Below are positions 29,101 to 41,100 of a stretch of DNA of 64,000 nt, one piece after another; the first letter of the stretch is position 1, and every line of letters starts with the position of its first letter. This stretch comes from Bedellia somnulentella. Taxonomy: Eukaryota; Arthropoda; Insecta; Lepidoptera; Bedelliidae. The notes under the pieces are model-generated. The model was not told the origin of the DNA, made no database searches, and was given only the letters and a program-made list of their open reading frames with translations. The stretch is from contig OY755171.1 of assembly GCA_963576735.1 (NCBI GenBank), positions 186,001-250,000 of the forward strand, in the 5' to 3' direction. Position numbers and translations under genes: made by a program.

Positions 29101-32100
29101 TTTTGCTTACCGGGAACCAAAGCCTCCCTGGAGGGCCAGTCTCTTTTTGTCCAGTGCTCAGCTTTAGCTCGGCTGTCCCATAAGCATAGGAAACAGGGAT
29201 ATTTTGTGTAGCCACTTTGTTGGCCCAGGAGAAAATTTACCATTTTCAAATCAACACATACAACCCAGTTATGTTCCTTGTACTTGATTTTGTCGAGAAC
29301 TAAAGATATTGTAGGATATTCTTCTTTAGCCTTTGTAGAATGAGCAATAGGCAAGGAACCAAGTTTGTTACCATTATGTAAAAGTACACATTTCAAACTT
29401 CGTTTTGACGAATCAATGAACAACCGCCACTGATTTGGATTATACTCTTTTAATCCCATTGCAGTCATTAGGCCCGGAATATCAGTACAAAACACAAAAT
29501 TATCTTTTTTGGTAAAGAAAGGAAGTAAATCCTTTTCCCTGTTACGGTAGTACGATATCTTCGTTTCTCTGGTCAACAAATTTCTTTCTTTCAATCGGGA
29601 AGCTAAAATTTCTGACGCCGTTTTAGAGAGTCCAAGGTCCCTGATCAAGTCATTTAGATCATCTTGATTTAGTGGTCGGGGACTACCGTAGCAATCAAAA
29701 TCACTGTCGCTACCACTGCCGTCATTTTCGGTTTGTCCGCTGCACTGGTATGGATTTTCCGAAGATGTAGATGGCTGCTGTGGTGTTGATGTGTCACTAA
29801 TACTCAAGACTGGTCTTATGACAGATTTTAAGTTTGGATATATCCACTTAGAGCAATTTTTATGGTTTATTCCTATGATTTTCGTTACACAGAAATAACA
29901 GTCGTCATGATGGTTGGATGGTTCACGCCAAATCATAGGAGCTTTGTACTTAAAAGTGGGTCTTTTTTTGTTTGCCCACAGTCGTAAAGATTCAACACAA
30001 CTTTTACATGCCAAACTTGGTATCCAAGGTTTAGCGTTTGACGGCAACGGGAACCCAAAGTAGTCGAAGTATGCCTTTTTCACAAAGTCCGACACATTTA
30101 AACGAAATTTTTGGAACATATATTGTCCACAAATAACACAAAAACAATCAGGATTATTTAAACACGTCCTTCTTGAGGAAGACATAATGAAATTTATAGA
30201 GGAACTACTTAAGTTACACCGCTGTTGATAGAAACTACCGACTACTTATGTAAATTCGAGACGGTACCTGTATCTCACTAACTAGAGCTGCTACAAAAAA
30301 TCCGAGGGTAGATTTGAAATCAGCGCACCCAAATTAGTAAACAACAGTAGAAAAAATTCATGCAACGAAAAAAAAGTTTGATTTTTATTATAATTTATTA
30401 TAATACAAGAAGTTTTGTTTTTATGAAACAGATTGTTGTACAGTTACCTGTTTATATATTTATTCATACTTCTTTATATTTACAGAGCGCTGTAAGTTAT
30501 TCAAATTACTAAGGGTCCTGTTTTATTTAGAGATTCATTGTAACTCATTTCATCATCGATGATTTATCACGCGCCCTTTCTGGGAATATAACCGTGAGTT
30601 TATTTATAATTTTAAGAAAATAATTAATTAATCTGTAATTTAGAATTACAGATAAACTAATTATGACAGAGTGAAACAATAAAATATATAGTACATTAAT
30701 CAAGTCAGGCCGTTCTAGGCACGTGAAGACATTTGATGACAACAAAAACTGCATTTCTATATGAATAGATTCATATTTAACGTATTGAAAAATAGTAGAA
30801 AGTTAATTTGTACAAGATATTTCAATGTATGAATTATCTAATAATGTGAACATATTTTCAGGATGATGTAAGTTTCTCTATCCATCATAATCATTGGTTC
30901 TAATTATAACACAAATCTTTTACACCCAAAATATTTCTAAATAAATGATGACAATTTAATGAATGTTATTTTCCACACAATTAAAATTAAGTTAAAAGTG
31001 TTTAAGTGATACAACATAGGTTCAATGAAGGGGGTAGCAATTTTGATCCCAATGAGTCTAACTCTGATACTCGTAATACGTAATGCAGTATTTGATTTGT
31101 TTCAATTAGATTTCTTAAATTAATATTACTTTATTTTTTTATAGTTTCCGGTAATAAACAATTTTATTGTTCTTTTCACTTACATTTGATATTAAATCAT
31201 AAATCGCACTGTGGCTGAAAATATATCCCAACACAATAGTGCCGTGTAGTGCTTAGAATGTCACCGAAACCTTTCTACCCACGGGTATCGTAAGAGGCGA
31301 CGATGCGGTTGGAAAACAAACGATACATTAGTTTGACCATCTCGCCTTCTATCAACTTTCAAATGTGGCTAAGGAGTTTCCAGCTCTGAAGCTCTAGGTA
31401 CCCCATTTTGGGATTTATGGCCGTGAGTATATGTATGTACTAATGTATTATAAAAAAACACAGCTCTAACAGAGAAACTCAGCGTCAGACCCACGTTTGC
31501 CAGTCGCACTTGCACCTTGGTTTACACAGCACCGTGTTATACGCAGCGCTGTGTTAATCATTATATCGTTTTAAATAAATAAAATATATTTTTTCAAAGA
31601 AGGCTGTGGTTAGAGACCAACCACCAACGGGAATTTAAGTTTTCCCTATCAAATTTAAAACTGGGTAACGATTTTCTAATTCTTAAGTTGTGGCTCCCTC
31701 TTTTTGGGTATTATATATAATAAACTATAAATATAAGTAAAGTATAATAATATAAGGCTGTGTAGTGCCGGCATAGAATATCACTACCCCATCTCTTCCC
31801 GTGGGTGTTTCGTAAGAATCGACTAAGGGACTTCAGGGCTTATATCATCTTCGCCCTTACACCAATCTAAGGTCTGCCGTGCTGATAGATGCGTGGCCAG
31901 GGGTGAGCCTGGTCTCTAGCGTGCCACCGTCCCGGAGCCTGGTGAACTCCGGGCACTAAATAACCTTGCTTTGTCAAGCGGGGCTCTGACAAAGTGGACG
32001 GAATGCTTCCCTAGCTACTCGTGGGAATCACATGTGTTTAAATAAAAATCAACACGGAGATGGCGATAAAGCTCGCCACTTATCACGTCATAGATTCTCA

Positions 32101-35100
32101 TTGGGCGAAAAGTGGGCTGGAGAGACCCGCTTTAGTACGATGAATGTTTGCGGAGGAATGCAAGAAAAGTTAGATGAAGTATGCCTGGTAATGAAAGAAA
32201 AGAATTTAGATTTGCTGTGTGTAAATGAGACGAAGTGTAAGGGAAAAGAGGTCTCGCAACTTGTATCAATTACTGCCATCTGGTCGGGGGTCGACCCTAA
32301 TATCAGAGCTTGCCAAGGAGTGGGACTTCTTATGTCTGAAAGGATGGTTCAATGTATGTCAGAGCATGAGTGTGTGAGTCCAAGGCTCCTCTGGGTTACG
32401 TTGAAAGTGGGTTTGATCCGGTTACGCATAATATGCGTCTATGCGCCGGATATGTCGAAAGCACTAACTCAGAGGGAAGAGTTTTGGAATTTATTAGGTG
32501 ATGTAGTGAATGGGTGTGATTTGAATGAAAGGATAATCATGTTAGGGGATTCTAATGGTTGGGTTGGTGTGAAACGCAACGGATGTGAACGAGTATTAGG
32601 AAAATATGGGGATAAGAGAGTGAATGAAAATGGGGAAAAATTGATTGAAGTATGTTTGGAGAGGGATCTTTGTGTTACTAACACATTGTTTAAACACCAA
32701 GATATCCACATGTATACAAGGCAACGAGGTAGCGAGAGAAGTATGATAGATTTTGTGATTGTGGATGAAAGACTGAAATCAAAAGTGGTTGACACTAGAG
32801 TCTATAGAGGTGTCAACGTGGGAACAGACCATTTCCTCGTCGTGTCACGATAAAGGGGTCTGTTCAAACGGTGGCGTCATAGGACTAGAGTGCCAACTAC
32901 TGAACCTTCGAGAATAAGAGTAGAAAATTTAGTAGAAAATGAAAAAATGGGAGATGAATATGTTAAGAAATTGGATGAAAGACTGATGTGCGTAGAAATG
33001 ACGGATGAAATGGAAATTGAAGATGTATGGAGTGTGCTCAAATCTACGTTAGTTGAATGTGCGACGGAAGTGTGTGGAGTGAGCAAAAGGAAAATTAGAC
33101 CATCATCTAGTTGGTGGGATAAAAATGTGAAAGATGCAGTGAATGAAAAGAAGAAAGCTTGGCTCGATTTACTAGCAATCAAAGCTAGTAAACAGATGAA
33201 TGTGTGTATAAATGATGATGAAGTTGAGAGATTTGAAGATGAATATAAGAGAATAAAGAGAATGGTTAAGAATAAAATAGAGCAGAAAAAGCGAGATCTG
33301 AAAGAATGGAGTGAAAAGAAACTCTCCAATAATTTCCAAAACAATCCAAAATTGTTTTGGAAATATATCAGACGTGAAAGGGGAGTTTCACAAAACACCA
33401 GTACAAGTGTAATGAAGGATGAAAGAGGTGAATTAATGACTGATGGAATTAGAATAAAAAGGGTATGGAAGGATTATTTCGAGGGTCTCTTTGAAAAAGA
33501 GGATGACCCCACTACTTCAGCAATTGATATTAATATTAGTTGTAACCAAGTGTTGGGTGATGTGTGTGAAAGTGAGATAAGTATGGAAGAAATTGTAAAA
33601 GCGATGAAATGTATGAAATTAGGGAAAGCGGCAGGGTATGATAGAGTTAATATCGAAATGCTAAGGGCTGGTAAAGGATTAGTGGCTTCTTGGCTGTTCT
33701 TCCTTTTTCGAAAGTGTTGGGCACTTGGCAAAGTACCAAATGATTGGTGCAGAGCGGTGATAGTGCCCCTATATAAAGGGAAAGGGTCACGCCAGGTAGC
33801 AAAAAACTGCCGTGGTATTAGCCTAGTTAGTGTTGTCAGTAAATTGTATGCTAAGGTATTGATTGAAAGAGTGATGAAAGAAACTGATGAGAAAATCTGG
33901 GATGTGCAAGCAGGGTTTAGAAAGGGAATGGGATGTATGGATCAAATCTTCTCCTTAAGGTGCATCACAGAAAAGGTCTTAGCAAAGAACCAAAAAGTGT
34001 ATTGCACCTTCATTGATCTGGAGAAGGCGTATGATAGGGTAGTAAGAAAGAATTTGTGGGAGGTGTTGTCTAAGTTCTATGAGGGTGCATAGAGTGACTC
34101 CAATGCACGAAACCACTCCGTGCATGTGTAAGAATAAACGGAGAAAACACGGACTGGTTTGAAATCTCTAGGGGTGTACGTCAGGGTTGTGTAGCTTCTC
34201 CGTGGCTTTTCAATCTGTTCATGGATGACTGTTTGAAAGAACTACGCGAAAGTGATTATGGTCTGAGAATGGGAGGATTCATCATTAAATGCCTCTTATA
34301 CGCTGACGATCAAGTATTACTTGCATCAACGGTGAATGAGTTGCAAGAGATGGTGAATATTGCGTGTAAGTCTTTTGAAAGAAAGGGCATGCGAGTGAAT
34401 GTGTGACAAAACCAAGACAATGGTTTTCCAGAGAGAGGAAAGTATGACAGAATGTGAGATTATAATAGGTGGCAAGAAAGTGGAACAAGTGAAAGAGTTT
34501 GTTTATCTGGGAAGTTTGTTTACAAGGGACGGAAAATGCGAGGAAGATATTGAAAGGAGAGTAAAAAGCGAAATGCGGTAAATGGAGCCATAAACAGTCT
34601 AATGTCGAGCCAGTTCCTGTCTGAAAAGGCGCGAATGGCAGTTCACAATGCTGTACTGGTTCCTACGCTGATGTACGGTAGTGAATGTTGGGCATGGCAA
34701 AAGAGGCATGAAAGTAGAGTGAATGCAGTGGAAATGAGATCCCTCAGAAGTATATGTAATGTAAGGTTGTGCGACAGAGTGAGAAATAGTGTAATTCGTG
34801 AACGTTTAGGTGTGAAAGATGACGTAGTGTTCAAGATAGAGAAAGGAATGTTAAGGTGGTTTGGGCACATAGAGAGGATGAATGACAGTAAATTGGTGAA
34901 AGAGATCTATAGAGCCAACGTGGAAGGTAATGTGAGTAGAGGACGACCACGGAGGACACACCTGGACCAAATAGAGTGTGTGCTCAAAAAGGCCGGCGTC
35001 CGAAGTATTAAGAATAAAAGAGCATGTATGAGAAGAATGATGAATGTAACAGAAGCAAAAGTGATTTGCCTGGATCGTACAAAGTGGCGATCGATAGTCT

Positions 35101-38100
35101 CTGCCTATCCCAATGGGAACAATGGGCGTGAGTATAAGTAAGTAAGTAAAGTATAATAATTTGTTGTCGCTTCTGTATATTTGAGTTTATGTCAATTATG
35201 TCAATATTTCATAAAGTATTACTTACGTTGCAGTTTTATGTGAGTTATTAAAAAAATGCTAATAACATTATTACTATTATATTTTTTATTATTGTGGCTG
35301 ACAGATATCAATAAGCGGGTGTATGGTGGAGGTTCAAGCACACAGGTTCCAGCCTGTGTACTTGAACAAGACTTGAACTAACATACCAACTGCTGGCTAC
35401 AAATCACAGGATCCGCTTCATCCTACATCAACCTAAACTAAATATAGAAAGAATCCATTCTTTAGACGAAAATCAATGTAAAAACCATTGACTTTTCTTT
35501 TGACTTAGCACTCAGTTACAAAGATCATTAAGTATATATTATTTTAAAAGGTTTTATGTTACATGTTCAAAATATATAAAAGAGTCAACATTAAATTATA
35601 TTTTTGCTTATCTTTTTCCAGAATAAAGTAAGTTAATATTTGGAAAGTTACTCTTCGTGTGTCGGGTTAATTATAATATAACCTATAGCTCACATATATA
35701 CGTTTCCTTTGGTTTATTCATATCATCAGGACTTAGTTTAATTAAATGCATAAATTTTTTGCTGTGTAGTGTCGGCATAGAATAGCACTATCCCATCTCT
35801 TCCCGTGGGTGTTTCGTAGGAGTCGACTAAGGGAACAGAGCTTTTCCATCTTCGCCCTTACACCCAACCGAAGTCTGCCGTGCCAAGGGCCAAATCACTA
35901 TCCGAGAGGGAGGAGTTTTGGAATTTGTTAGACGACGTTGCAAATGGGTGTGATCAGAATGTGAGAATTATTATGTTAGGAGATTTTAATGGTTGGGTTG
36001 GGGGTGTCACGCAGCGGTTGCGAAAGAGTTTTAGGAAAGTTTGGTCATAAAAGAGTGAACGAGAATGGGGAGAAAGTGATTGATGTATGTTTGGGAAGGA
36101 ATCTTTGTGTTACGAACACGTTGTTTGAATACAAAGATATCCATATATATACTAGACAGAGGGGAAGCGAGAGAAGTATGATAGATTTTGTGATAGTGGA
36201 TGAAAGGCTTGGAGCAAAGGTTGTTGACACCAGAGTCTATAGGGGCATTAACGTTGGCACAGATCACTTCCTCGTGATATCACGATTGAGGGGACTGTGC
36301 ACGCGTTGACGTCACAGGGCCAAAGTGTCAACAACTGTTTTTGCGAGAGTAAAAGTGGAGAAATTGGAAGAAGATGAAAATATTAGAGATGAATACATGA
36401 AAAAATTGGACGAGAGACTACGTTGCGTGGAAATGAAGGATGAATTGCAAATAGAAGAAGCATGGGATATGCTTAAATCGTCAATGGTTGGATGTGCGAT
36501 GGAAGTGTGTGGATTGAGTAAAAGAACAAATAGACCACCAACAAGTTGGTGGGATAAAGATGTGAAAGAGGCAGTTGGAGATAAGAAGAAAGCTTGGTTA
36601 GATTTACTAGCGATTAAAGCTAGTAAACCGTTGCCGTGTAGTGCCGGCTTAGAATGTCGCTACCCCTTTCTACCCACGGGTGTCGTAAGAGGCGACTAAG
36701 GGTATTGGGGCTTTTTATTGGACTTTTGGGCGATGCGGTTGGAGACCCATCACCAAAAAACCTTTATTTTTACCATCTTTTCCCCACTCAACTTCCAAAA
36801 GTGGCTGAGGAATTTATAATTCCTTAGCTCTGGCTACCCCTTCTAGGGAAATATAGCCGTGAGTAAATGTATGTATGTATGTATGTATGTAAAGCTAGTA
36901 AACGAATGGATGCGAGTGTAACTGAAGATGTAGTGCAGAAAAGTGAAGATGAATATAAGAGAGTTAAGAATGAGGTAAAGAAGAAAATAGAAAAGAAAAA
37001 GCGAGATTTGCAAGAGTGGTGTAAGAGGAAACTTTCTGATAATTTCCGGAATAACCAAAAGTTATTCTGAAAATATATCCGGAAAGAAAAGGGAGTTTCC
37101 CAAAATAATATTTATTAGTAATAATCCCCACATGAAGTTTTCATGAACAAAAAAAAAGATTTAAATTAAAAAGTTTCCCAAAACATGAGAGTGAATGTAG
37201 TGAGAGATGAACAGGGTGAATTCGGTATGCAAAGTTTTTTTTTGGTATTTATTAAATATTTTTATTCGAAAGCAAACACGAGAATAAAAAAACTAATTTG
37301 GATATTTTTCATTTAGAATGAGTAATTGCAAAGTTATGATTTTTTAAAGATTGTTCAACTTTTGTACTTAATGACGTCATCGATTGAAAATATCACGTAG
37401 CGACATGCAAATAAAGCGAAATGTTTAGTAAAAATGTTGCTAATTGCAAAATATTTCACGAATTTGTGATCACAAATGAAATTATTACGATATTAAACTA
37501 AACAAACCTACGATTTTCGAGGTTTTATTAATAAACTGAAAGAACGAATGTCTTTGACATAACGCTGAAGGTCAAATATTGTTACAGTTTTAGCTAAAAT
37601 AACGGTCATCTTAGCTCTGTTTGATTTAATTTCAAGAAAATATGTTTTAAAAACATAATATCTCGAAATGGTTTCGTAATCAGCACCACTTTTTTAAAAC
37701 TTTGCATACCGAATTGGCGACGGATGAAAGTAGCATAAGAGGAGTATGGAAGAACTATTTTGAGGGACTCTTTGAAAAAGAGGATTCACTTATTTCTTCG
37801 CCCATTGGCAGCAATGTTGACTGGAATGAGGCATTGGGTAACAGTAGTGACAGTGAGATTAGTATGGAAGAAGTAATGAAAGCATTGAAAAGTATGAAAG
37901 TAGGGAAAGCGGCAGGGTATGATAGGATAAGTATCAAAATGCTGAGGGCTGGGAAAGGGTTGGTGGCTTCCTGGCTGTACTTCCTTGTTTCAAAAGTGCT
38001 GGTTGAGTGTTAAAGTGCCACGAGATTGGTACAGGGCAGTAATTGTGCCCTTGTATAAAGAAAAAGGGTCACAACAGGAAGCTAAAAACTACCGCGGAAT

Positions 38101-41100
38101 CAGCCTACTCAGTGTTGTCGGTAAATTGTATGCAAAGGTGTTGATTGAAAGAGTGATGAATGAAACAGATGACAAAATTTGGGATGTGCAAGAAGGGTTT
38201 AGAAAGGGAATGGGATGTATGGATCAAATCTTCTCTTTAAGGAGCATCACTGAAAAGTTCTTAGCCAAGATTCGTAAGGTGTATTGCTCCTTCATAGATT
38301 TAGAGGAGGCGTATGATAGGGTGGTAAGGAAGTATGTGTATGTAAGTTGTGGGAGGTGTTATCCAAGTTCGGCTTGGGGAGCCAACTTATACGTGCATTG
38401 GTATCACTTTATTTGGATTCTAGTGCATGTGTAAGAATAAACGGGGAAATGACAGACTGGTTCGGTATCTCTAGGGGTGTCCGACAGGGATGTATAGCTT
38501 CTCCGTGGTTCTTCAATTTGTTCATGGATAACTGTCTGATAGAGTTGCGTGAAAGTGATTATGGACTAAGAATGGGTGAATTCGTCATCAAGTGCCTCCT
38601 ATATGCTATTTACTTTACTGTATACATTATTTGCCCCGTTTATTCTAACACATGCACTAGAATCCTCATGCTGATGATCAAATGTTACTTGCATCGTCGG
38701 TTGAAGAGTTGCAAGAGATGATGAATATTGCATGTGCGTCGTTTTAAAGAAAAGGAATGAGAGTGAATGTGGATAAAACCAAAACCGTGGTTTTTGAGAG
38801 AGAGGAGAATATGACTGAATGCGTGATTGAGATCAATGGTAAGAAAGTGGAACAAGTGAAAGAGTTCGTATATCTGGGAAGTTTGTTTACTAGGCATGGA
38901 AAGTGTGATGAAGACATTGAAAGAAGAATAAAAAAGGGTAATGCGGAGAATGGAGCACTAGATAGTCTCATGTCTAGTCAATCGGTGTCCGAAAAGGCCC
39001 GAATGGCTGTGCAGTGTGCATGATGCTGTCCTCGTTCCTACGCTTATGTATGGCAGTGAATGTTGGGTGTGGCAGAAGAAGCATGAAAGCAAAGTGAATG
39101 CTGTAGAAATGAGGTCGCTCAGAAAAATTTGTAATGTGAGGTTATGTGATCGTGTGAGGAATGACGTGATTTGTGAAAGGTGCGGGTAAAAGATGATATT
39201 GTAAGAAAGATAGAAAAAGGAATGTTGAGATGGTTTGGGCATGTAGAGAAGATGGATGACAGTAAATTGGTAAAAGAGATCTATAGAGCCAATGTGGAAG
39301 GTAAGTAGAGGACGACCTCGGAGGACACATTTGGATCAAATTGAAAATGTGCTCAAAAAGGCAGTTGTCTGAAGTACGAAGAATAAAAGAGCATGTATGA
39401 AAAGATTGATGGATGTGAATGAAGCTAGAGAGGTTTGCCAGGATCCTACAAAGTGGCGATCGATAGTATATGCCTACCCCAATGGGAACTAACGGCGTGA
39501 GAATATGTATGTATGTATGTAAATGCATAAAATGTCAATGTACAGGATGAATGAGGAATCGGCCGCCATCGCGTAGATGTCGAATATTAAGTTGGCTGTG
39601 CAACACACGACTCAGTCACCCATGCGTCAACACAGATTTAGATCAAATTCATTGCGAATTATTTTAAGCCGCAAGTTACATCTGAAATTTTAACTATCGT
39701 AAATTATCCTTTTACAGGATATAGAAGTGAGTTTTGTTTTAATATACTTATAAATATATAAGGACATCAATATTACGAACAGATCAAGTTAGCCCCAAAC
39801 TATGTAAGACTTGTATTATGGGATACTAACTCAATGATATATTTAATATCATAAAAAACACATATAAATAACATTCAAGACTGAGAAACAATCATTTATG
39901 CTCATCACACATATAATGCCCTCAGCGGGGATTGAACCCGCAACTTCCGGACCGAGAAGCAGGTCACCTATCCACTCGGCCAGGTATAAATATAAACCTA
40001 TTAACGCCAATTCACACACTGTACGAAAGAAACTCATCTATTTTCTATTGAACTGAGAAATTTCTATGCATTCTGTATCCGATTTAGCTTAGGTACACAA
40101 TATTTGCCCCGCCAGGGCGGCTCCCAGCTGCCCAGACGCATAGTCATGACAAAGCCGCACAGGACAGGGCCAGCGGCAACCAATACATTGGAAAAAAAGT
40201 GATTATTTGGCCAAGTGGCCCATTATATTTTATTCATAAATGATGATGTTTTTTTGGTAAAATAATATGTATATTTTTTATAAATAATGTGTCCGCCAAA
40301 TGGTGCTGCTAGAGTTTAATTGGCAGCAGCGAATAAATGTTAGGTTTCTTTCTTTCTAAATGACTGTGAACGTATTTTTATACATTAATGATATACAGAC
40401 AGGCAAATATTTGTACATAATAGATATATATTGTATTTTTTTATTTGGTGAAGGCACTGTAAGAAGTGGTCAAATTACGCTATAGTTAATAAAAAAAAAT
40501 ACAGTTTCAGGAAGTGGTAAGATTTAATTTTAATTAATTTTTAGAAAACCTTGATAATAATAACACATGATAATTGTAAAGCCAATATATTTAACCCAAC
40601 TTCAAAAAATATGTTTATTGATGAATTCGATAATCAAACTTGCGATCATTTATACCACATTGCTCAAATAACTCCAGGTCACTTTTTTCTTAACAAACTT
40701 TTTATTAATAGCAAAGATAATGATGAGAAAAAATAAATATAACATAAGTGAGGTAAGTTAGTCACTACTACTCGTACCCAGGCTGGTTATAAACCCGAGC
40801 CATCTGCAGCTTCATTAACTTTTTCTTAAATTTTATTCCTAAATCCATAAACACATTCTCTTAGTAAATCTGACAACAGATATTTTTTAAGATTCCAGAT
40901 CCACTCCGATTCAAAAGTACTTTTTTAGTTTGTGTAAAGAATTCAAACAAGTCTGGATGAAAACATCCTAAAAGATCGTTAATGGTTATTGTTTTTCTAC
41001 GAAAATAAAGTATGGTAGGTCAAAACTTATAACTTTTTCAAGTTCCTGGGCATTTTGCATAGTATTATTTGCCTCATGTTATAGAAACTAATTAAACCGT

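Larger units (their letters stand above)
31739..35160 (+). mobile_element. RTE LINE copy 2, full length, inactive
   Basis: AAAGTATAATAAT flanks it (31739-31751 and 35148-35160). The 5' end is ggctgtgtagtgccggcata, the 3' end gggcgtgagtataagtaag. Internally it encodes endonuclease (32032-32853), the linker and reverse transcriptase (32890-34092, then 34221 onward), and the C-terminal region (34602-35141), with frame breaks. Confidence 0.9.
35744..39531 (+). mobile_element. RTE LINE copy 3 with three nested insertions
   Basis: AAATGCATAAA flanks it (35744-35754 and 39521-39531). The 5' leader is present but most of the endonuclease region is deleted near 35885. The body resumes in the endonuclease and is interrupted by a mini-RTE (36629-36890), a D1 tail (37106-37171) and a MITE (37223-37711), each with its own target duplication. 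The remaining coding blocks (35989-36309, 36325-36620, 37702-38434, 38757-39023) are broken by frameshifts; the YADD motif is damaged near 38610-38660. Confidence 0.88.

Noticed and set aside
39669..39698. 30-nt open unit before gtaaat
   Set aside because: It would leave an 18-nt intron before micro-exon 36, too short to splice.
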